Of a stretch of 9,320 nt of DNA, positions 5,104-9,320 are shown piece by piece (the stretch's first letter is position 1; each line of letters begins with the position of its first letter). The DNA is from Candidatus Moraniibacteriota bacterium. GTDB lineage: Bacteria > Patescibacteriota > Minisyncoccia > Moranbacterales > UBA2206. Position numbers and translations under genes: made by a program. The notes beneath the pieces are model-generated. The model was not told where the DNA came from, searched no databases, and worked only from the letters and a program-made list of their open reading frames with translations. The stretch lies in NCBI GenBank assembly GCA_003534085.1, contig DQBY01000043.1:3717-13036 (forward strand), in the 5' to 3' direction.

Positions 5104-5709
5104 CTACAAATAAAAAGCTTTTTTGATCCGATCTTCATGAAGGAGTTTTTCGACCGTCAGGATTTCGACATGTTTTTGCACTTGGAAAAGTTCGGCGACA
5201 AAGAGAATTTCATCCTCACATTCATACGGATACACCCAGACGCTTTTTTGCATCTGGAAAAAGCCCAATGCTTTGATTTTTTTGCGCAAAGCTTCGCGGG
5301 CTTGATTATAAATCTTGGGCTTGGTGGGAATATCAAAAATAAAAATCCGCCATTTTCTGTCCCATTTGGCGGGCTTCTTGATTTCCAAAAATTCAAACGA
5401 AAATTCCCTCACCCGCTTTTGGCCCTTGTTGGTCAGTTGAACTTTGAATTTTTCATCACCCTCTTGGATAATTTCAATAAGCTTGGATTTTTTAAGATTA
5501 TAATAAGCGGTCTTGATTTGTTTTTTATCGTACCGGCGTGATTTTTTGGGATTATCTAATGCAGCGATAAGGCCAGGGGCAAGCGCGCCGGCAAAGACAA
5601 CCCCGCCTAGAGCAAGAGACATCAATAAAAACTTCCCAGCGGTTGCCGGCACATTGTCGGAAGCGACGAAATTCTCCCAGGTTTCTTTTATGATATTGCG
5701 CTTAGCCAT
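5104..5709 (-). CDS. PaaX-like transcriptional repressor with Cas2-like domain
   Basis: A 201-aa protein. Residues 22-52 are hydrophobic (KFLLMSLALGGVVFAGALAPGLIAAL), in the position of the first helices of the winged-helix domain. Residues 55-105 complete a winged helix-turn-helix (RRYDKKQIKTAYYNLKKSKLIEI, then a wing with FKVQLTNKG). Residues 118-190 form the Cas2-like ferredoxin fold of the PaaX central domain: KWRIFIFDIPTK, then LRKKIKALGFFQMQKSVWVYP and a helix. The FDIP Asp is kept, but this is the PaaX type and no CRISPR array or other cas gene is present, so a Cas2 label would be wrong. The C-terminal PaaX domain is missing, as is common in Patescibacteria. PaaX proteins are dimeric repressors of palindromic operators. 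A 36-bp palindrome covers the -35 of its promoter, suggesting autorepression. ATG 5709 has no Shine-Dalgarno site; stop TAG. The hydrophobic stretch could alternatively be a membrane segment. Confidence 0.5.
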   Translation of the reverse strand: MAKRNIIKETWENFVASDNVPATAGKFLLMSLALGGVVFAGALAPGLIAALDNPKKSRRYDKKQIKTAYYNLKKSKLIEIIQEGDEKFKVQLTNKGQKRVREFSFEFLEIKKPAKWDRKWRIFIFDIPTKPKIYNQAREALRKKIKALGFFQMQKSVWVYPYECEDEILFVAELFQVQKHVEILTVEKLLHEDRIKKAFYL

Positions 5710-5726
5710 AACGTAACTATGATTTT

Positions 5727-5755
5727 TGTATAATTCAAAAAAGGAAAGGTGTAAA
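5727..5755 (-). promoter_or_regulatory. Promoter of the PaaX-like gene
   Basis: Minus strand: -35 TTTACA (5750-5755), 17-nt spacer, -10 TATACA (5727-5732). Transcription would begin near 5720, leaving a leader of about a dozen nt, consistent with the lack of a Shine-Dalgarno site. The -35 lies inside the right arm of the palindrome at 5748-5783. Confidence 0.5.
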
Positions 5756-5783
5756 ACTATTGCATATGCATATATTTTACACC
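5748..5783. promoter_or_regulatory. Large palindrome, copy 2 (candidate autoregulatory operator)
   Basis: Arms GGTGTAAAA (5748-5756) and TTTTACACC (5775-5783), a self-complementary core TGCATATGCA (5761-5770) and two 4-nt non-pairing spacers; 28 of 36 bases symmetric. An extra direct copy of the half-site TATATTTTACA occurs at 5785-5795, 14 bp from the one at 5771-5781. Confidence 0.5.
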
Positions 5784-5833
5784 TTATATTTTACATGGAC
5801 AAGTAGTGGGTAATCTAAAAGAATAAGATAAAA

Positions 5834-8383
5834 TTAAAATTTTAAGAGAAGCGTGTTTATTGAAGAATTTAATATATCAGAAATATTTTCCCAAAATTTC
5901 ATCGCCCAATGCTTTTCAGGCGAGTGGGGGGTGAAAAGATAATAATTATCAATTTCCTCGATAGGTCTCATTGTGGATGCGCCGAGGACTTTGCCTTCGG
6001 AAAGATTCGAATTATTTTTCGGAGATAAATTTGCCAGAAAGATTTTGTCGCTCATTTTGTTTTGTCGCGTAAATGCAGAATATTTACCGAGGTCAGCCTG
6101 GATTTCTGCCGGGTCGATGATAAAAGCCGTCTCCTGAATTTCCGGAACCGGTAAATCATTTTCATCCTGATCCTCAGCTTCGTTTACCGCGGGCTTTATT
6201 TGCGGCTTTATCCAGATCCAGCGGCCGTTGATCTTGGCATACATCTCGTCGTCCGCGATTTTTTCCTTGGAATAGGAAAGCGCATCCGCGGTTTTTACGT
6301 TCGGGTAACGCAGCTCGAGTTTCATCGCTTTGTTATTCAGGGAAAAGAAAGCGTTTTCGCGGGTGAGCCGGCGGATCTGGAGAGGGTCGAGAAAAAAATC
6401 ATCAAAAATAGTGTGATTGATGAGTTTTTCCGGTCCGGTTGCAATCTTCCAGCCCTTCAGGTTTATTTTTTTCTTCTCATTGTTTTTTATTTCTATCCAT
6501 TCGGCTCCGGTGTCCGCTCCGGCCGGATTGGGAAGGAGACGCAAAATTTCCACGGCGTGTTTCGGATATTTTTTCACTTCCAATTTGAATTCCTCGTTTA
6601 TTTTCTCGCTGCCGTCATCCGCCGAAAAAGAAACTTTGTATTTGCCCGGATCCGCGTATGTATGGCGCACATCTTTCAGGTAGCTCTTTTTTTCATCTCC
6701 AAAATCCCAGACATATTTCAATTTGTCTTTATCGTCGTCTTTGACTTTGGCGGAAAATTCGACCGGAATGCCGGCATAAGCATCTTTAATTTTTTTGATC
6801 TCTATTTTTGGAAGGGAATTGAATTTATTTTTCTTTCCGGGAGTCAGAAATTTGCTCCAGCGCCAAGTTTTGCCATCGAAGTTGAAAGAGACGCCCTCCT
6901 TGGCTCCATCATAGCTGACGGATGAGGCTGTATTTCCGTCCGGATCCAGCAGGTAAATCGTTTCTTTTCCGGAGTTGTTCATGGAAAAAACGAAAACGGG
7001 CCTGTATAAAACCAGATAATCGCCGGATTTCAGCACTGTTCCTTCCGGAAAAATATATCCCTTTTTGCTTAAAGTCTTATTTTTTATCGTAGAGGCATCT
7101 CCCAGAATCCATCCGGAAAGATCAATCTCGAAGTTTTCGCCGTTATAAATCTCGACGTATTCGCCGGTTGATTCATCTCCTTTCGGGTTGGGCAGAATTT
7201 CATTTAAGCGGATAGCGTATTCGCTTTCAGTCGGATCCTCTTCATCACTTTCGCTGTCTTCCGCATATTCTTCCGAGACAAATTCATTCTCTTCTCCCGG
7301 CGTGACGATGGAGGTCCAAAGCCATTCCTCATTGATAAGGCTCCAGGAGAAATTTTTCTTGGCGTTGCTGTAGCTGGTCTTGTCGACTGCTTTGTTTTTT
7401 TCGCTTATGTCAGAAGCTTTGGCAAAAAGATAGACCGTTTCCGTCCCGGTGTTGTTCAGATAAAAATTTTTGTGAATAGCTAGGATTTCATCGGAATAAA
7501 CGATTGTGTTAGGGGGAAATTCATATTTATGATTTCCTTCGTCTATTATTTTCCAACCGGAAATGTCTGCGCATTCTTCGCCGAAATTTTTAATTTCCAC
7601 AAATTCATCTCCGCTTCCAGGATAAGGATAAATCTCATTTAAGCGAATATTCTCAGAATTCTTAGCACATTCCATAATTTCATCCACTTCGTCGACATCA
7701 GCTTTATCGCCAGATTCCCCGACATTGTCATCGGATCCAGTATCATCATTTTCGTCTTCAAAATTATCGATTGAGATTGGGGTGCCGATAACAACAATAC
7801 CTTTAATATTACTTGTTCCGATTGAGGTTACTGCGCTATTATTTACAGCTAAATTTGAATTCATGATCCAACGTAAATAAACAGATGCTTTATTATCGCA
7901 ATCAGCGGGTAAAGCTAAATTATCCAAAATGCCGGATGTGAAATCATTGGCTAGTGTAATATCACTTTCATCAATATTTGCCCAGATTCCGTCTGTGCCA
8001 ATTTTGTATTGAAGCTTAAAATCTTTTGGTCCCGTATTTGAGCTTCTTTGTTTGGAAGAGAGGTGCAGGCCTGCATATTCTTGAGAATCAAATTCTATCT
8101 GCCAATATTTTTTGCCATCCCCATTATTCCAGTTATTTGTCCAAGCCGAGTTGGCTGTTGTTCCAGAAAGACTGTAGTTAATTAGGCTAGTTCCCTCCGT
8201 TATTATGGATTTTGTTAAATTAGTCATGGTTCCGCCATCGGCTATAGCATCGGCAGATCCGTCCGGGAAATTCCATTCAATGATGGTTACGGCTGCAGAA
8301 GTTTTTTGCACAAACCCAAAAAACCCTGCCAGAAGCAGGACTCCGAATAAAAATAAATTTACTTTTTTATTTTTATTTTTCAC
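5834..8383 (-). CDS. Secreted multi-domain protein with three lamin-tail domains and a PKD domain
   Basis: An 849-aa protein from GTG 8383. A TTG 10 codons earlier is possible, but those codons span a palindromic hairpin. Residues 1-31 are a signal peptide (NKNKK, hydrophobic core LFLFGVLLLAGFFGFV, then TSAA). Residues 32-205 look like a beta-rich jelly-roll domain (QEYAGLHLSSKQRSS, SVYLRWIMNSN, IKGIVVIGTP). An acidic linker (207-238) follows. Lamin-tail domains lie at about 246-365 (IRLNEIYPYP, DEFVEIKNFG, DISGWKI), 392-515 (IRLNEILPNP, GEYVEIYN, DLSGWILGD) and 608-730 (VEILRLLPNP, AEWIEIKNN, LKGWKI). A PKD domain lies between the last two (525-605; YVWDFGD, HTYADPGKYKV). The tail ends in an amphipathic helix, without sortase motif or clear membrane anchor. 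Exported lamin-tail proteins are common in Patescibacteria and are thought to act in cell-surface adhesion or nucleic-acid/protein binding; the ligand is unknown. Probably co-transcribed with the PH-domain gene 33 nt upstream. Confidence 0.5.
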   Translation of the reverse strand: MKNKNKKVNLFLFGVLLLAGFFGFVQKTSAAVTIIEWNFPDGSADAIADGGTMTNLTKSIITEGTSLINYSLSGTTANSAWTNNWNNGDGKKYWQIEFDSQEYAGLHLSSKQRSSNTGPKDFKLQYKIGTDGIWANIDESDITLANDFTSGILDNLALPADCDNKASVYLRWIMNSNLAVNNSAVTSIGTSNIKGIVVIGTPISIDNFEDENDDTGSDDNVGESGDKADVDEVDEIMECAKNSENIRLNEIYPYPGSGDEFVEIKNFGEECADISGWKIIDEGNHKYEFPPNTIVYSDEILAIHKNFYLNNTGTETVYLFAKASDISEKNKAVDKTSYSNAKKNFSWSLINEEWLWTSIVTPGEENEFVSEEYAEDSESDEEDPTESEYAIRLNEILPNPKGDESTGEYVEIYNGENFEIDLSGWILGDASTIKNKTLSKKGYIFPEGTVLKSGDYLVLYRPVFVFSMNNSGKETIYLLDPDGNTASSVSYDGAKEGVSFNFDGKTWRWSKFLTPGKKNKFNSLPKIEIKKIKDAYAGIPVEFSAKVKDDDKDKLKYVWDFGDEKKSYLKDVRHTYADPGKYKVSFSADDGSEKINEEFKLEVKKYPKHAVEILRLLPNPAGADTGAEWIEIKNNEKKKINLKGWKIATGPEKLINHTIFDDFFLDPLQIRRLTRENAFFSLNNKAMKLELRYPNVKTADALSYSKEKIADDEMYAKINGRWIWIKPQIKPAVNEAEDQDENDLPVPEIQETAFIIDPAEIQADLGKYSAFTRQNKMSDKIFLANLSPKNNSNLSEGKVLGASTMRPIEEIDNYYLFTPHSPEKHWAMKFWENISDILNSSINTLLLKF

Positions 8384-8394
8384 CCGGAACAAGC

Positions 8395-8409
8395 CCCGCG
8401 CTTCGCGGG
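8395..8409. repeat. GC-rich hairpin between PH-domain gene and lamin-tail gene
   Basis: CCCGCG-CTT-CGCGGG, a perfect 6-bp stem, in the 33-nt spacer. No T run follows on either strand, so termination is doubtful. On the mRNA its 3' arm holds the only G-rich stretch (GGGG) that could serve as a ribosome-binding site for GTG 8383. Confidence 0.5.
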
Positions 8410-8416
8410 ACAAAAA

Positions 8417-9004
8417 CTAAAGTTTGTTATTTTTTATCTCGGCGCTGATCATGGCGCCTATCTGATGCTGGTGGTGCTTGGATTTCTGTTTTTGCAGGTT
8501 CATAATGATGTCTTTCACTCTGTATGGATCCGGAACTTCGATGAAGAGAAAATGGTCTTTCCCTCCGGCAGTCTGGATGTCCACATCTCCGTAATTGATG
8601 AAAGTCGGAATCATTCCTGTGACGCGGGTCGTTATGTCCTGGATCTTTTCCAGTTCCAGTTCGCTGACCGAGCGGTTGAAAAGCCCTTTTTGTTTCACGT
8701 CTACGATTCTTTTATTGGTGATGATCCAGACATCAAAATAGTAATCTATCCAGATCAGAAAAAAAAGTATCCAGATAACCATCGCGAACAAGTTTTCCAA
8801 GAAAAGGAACAGTCCGGAAAATTCAGGGCTCTGGAAGATGGGGAATAGTGTCGGAAAATAGACATGGCCTCCGATCAGCAAGAAAACCGCCGCAAAGATG
8901 GAAAAAAGATTATAGATGATGCTGAACCAATGGCGTCGAAGGACGGCAATGATTTGCTCGCCGTCTTTTTGTCCTGAAAAATGATAATTTTGATAACGAT
9001 CCAT
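8417..9004 (-). CDS. Bacterial PH-domain membrane protein (bPH2 / YdbS-like)
   Basis: A 195-aa inner-membrane protein. A short cytoplasmic N-terminus (FSGQKDGEQIIAVLRRHW) precedes two membrane segments at about 26-47 and 64-88. A bacterial pleckstrin-homology-like domain follows at 89-172: DVWIITNKRIVDVKQKGLFNRSVSELELEKIQDI, then INYGDVDIQTAGG and FLFIEVPDPYRVKDII. This matches the bPH2 (DUF304) architecture of two helices followed by the Ile-Thr-Asn-x-Arg-Ile strand. Such proteins are widespread in Patescibacteria; their molecular role is not established, though membrane or envelope functions are assumed. The tail is Lys/His/Gln-rich. ATG 9004 starts 2 nt after the stop of the preceding small membrane gene, which implies coupled translation. 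Stop TAG. Confidence 0.5.
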   Translation of the reverse strand: MDRYQNYHFSGQKDGEQIIAVLRRHWFSIIYNLFSIFAAVFLLIGGHVYFPTLFPIFQSPEFSGLFLFLENLFAMVIWILFFLIWIDYYFDVWIITNKRIVDVKQKGLFNRSVSELELEKIQDITTRVTGMIPTFINYGDVDIQTAGGKDHFLFIEVPDPYRVKDIIMNLQKQKSKHHQHQIGAMISAEIKNNKL

Positions 9005-9006
9005 GG

Positions 9007-9231
9007 TTATGGCAATAAATTAGAAAATACCAGGTTCCAATCGATAGAAAAAAACAGGGCCATGTTGGAAATCAGAAGCCCTGCGGAAACGACTACGAAA
9101 AAAACCATCATTACCGTCTTGAATTCGGAATCGACGGAATATTTCACAAGATGATACACGATAAAGAAAGATATGAAAAGATATATCAGTATGACGGTGG
9201 CATAGAGGGCGAAGATAATAAGCGAGACCAT
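9007..9231 (-). CDS. Small two-helix membrane protein, hypothetical
   Basis: A 74-aa protein from ATG 9231 (a TTG at 9252 would add 7 residues encoded by low-complexity sequence). It consists of two hydrophobic helices, about residues 3-30 (LIIFALYATVILIYLFISFFIVYHLV) and 42-66 (TVMMVFFVVVSAGLLISNMALFF), joined by KYSVDSEFK, with a short tail. I do not recognise a named family. The 2-nt gap to the PH-domain gene suggests the products work together in the membrane. No clear Shine-Dalgarno site. Confidence 0.5.
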   Translation of the reverse strand: MVSLIIFALYATVILIYLFISFFIVYHLVKYSVDSEFKTVMMVFFVVVSAGLLISNMALFFSIDWNLVFSNLLP

Positions 9232-9237
9232 GTGGCA

Positions 9238-9300
9238 ATTTTTAATTTCCAATTTTTAATTTTTAAATAATGCTTAAATTTTAAAATGTTTTAAATGTTA
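9238..9300. repeat. AT-rich word repeat upstream of the envelope operon
   Basis: Near-tandem copies of AATTTTTAATTT(CC) followed by TTAAATTTTAAAATGTTTTAAATG. Of the same word-shuffle character as the other junction repeats. It may include the promoter of the operon, but no convincing -35/-10 pair could be chosen in such low-complexity sequence. Nothing else is visible up to the right edge. Confidence 0.5.
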
Positions 9301-9320
9301 GATATTAGAGCGTTGTTTAC

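Noticed and set aside
5104..5709. CRISPR-associated Cas2
   Set aside because: The Cas2-like fold here follows a winged helix as in PaaX proteins, and no CRISPR repeats, cas1 or other cas genes are present in the window.
6200..6925. 241-codon plus-strand open frame
   Set aside because: Antisense to the lamin-tail/PKD gene and without recognisable domains; a shadow of the real coding frame.

Overview
The window looks like a chromosomal segment from a Candidate Phyla Radiation (Patescibacteria) bacterium, probably Parcubacteria-like. The inference rests on content: a secreted protein with several lamin-tail domains and a PKD domain, a 2-TM bacterial PH-domain protein behind a tiny 2-TM protein, a TrmB-type regulator, a PaaX/Cas2-like repressor, a free-standing four-helix-bundle (S23-like) gene, and an AT-rich genome with many short palindromic and word-like repeats at gene junctions. 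The genetic code appears standard: TGA ends yebC, the four-helix-bundle gene and both plus-strand genes; TAG ends the PaaX-like and PH-domain genes. This argues against the UGA-glycine code of Gracilibacteria/Absconditabacteria.

Minus-strand block, 1-3835 (read right to left): a TrmB-like regulator, yebC, a four-helix-bundle gene, ruvC, a 7TM membrane-protein gene and an ATP-grasp (glutamate-ligase-like) gene that runs off the left edge. yebC and ruvC are a classic conserved neighbourhood. Here the four-helix-bundle gene sits between them, flanked by inverted copies of an ATCGCG-rich repeat, and the repeat supplies the N-terminal codons of ruvC. The 7TM gene is interrupted by an in-frame TAG, after which the same frame continues to a natural end 4 nt before the ATP-grasp start.

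Middle, 3836-5103: a 101-bp composite palindromic (REP/BIME-like) element, a candidate operator/promoter, and two small plus-strand genes (a 62-aa Cys-containing protein and a zinc-ribbon protein with two membrane segments). Unlike the minus-strand genes, both have strong Shine-Dalgarno sites, and they end in a strong rho-independent hairpin. A 190-bp palindrome-packed spacer follows.

Right, 5104-9320 (minus): a PaaX-like repressor whose promoter carries a 36-bp palindrome over its -35 box, with a second copy of the palindrome beyond its 3' end. Then comes an apparent envelope operon (74-aa 2-TM protein, PH-domain protein, 849-aa secreted lamin-tail/PKD protein).

The items most worth a second look are the paired palindromes around the PaaX-like gene, the repeat-bounded four-helix-bundle cassette rewriting the ruvC start, and the amber codon in the 7TM gene. 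[Form note: the original gave no feature confidences; the uniform 0.5 is a placeholder required by the schema, not an estimate.]
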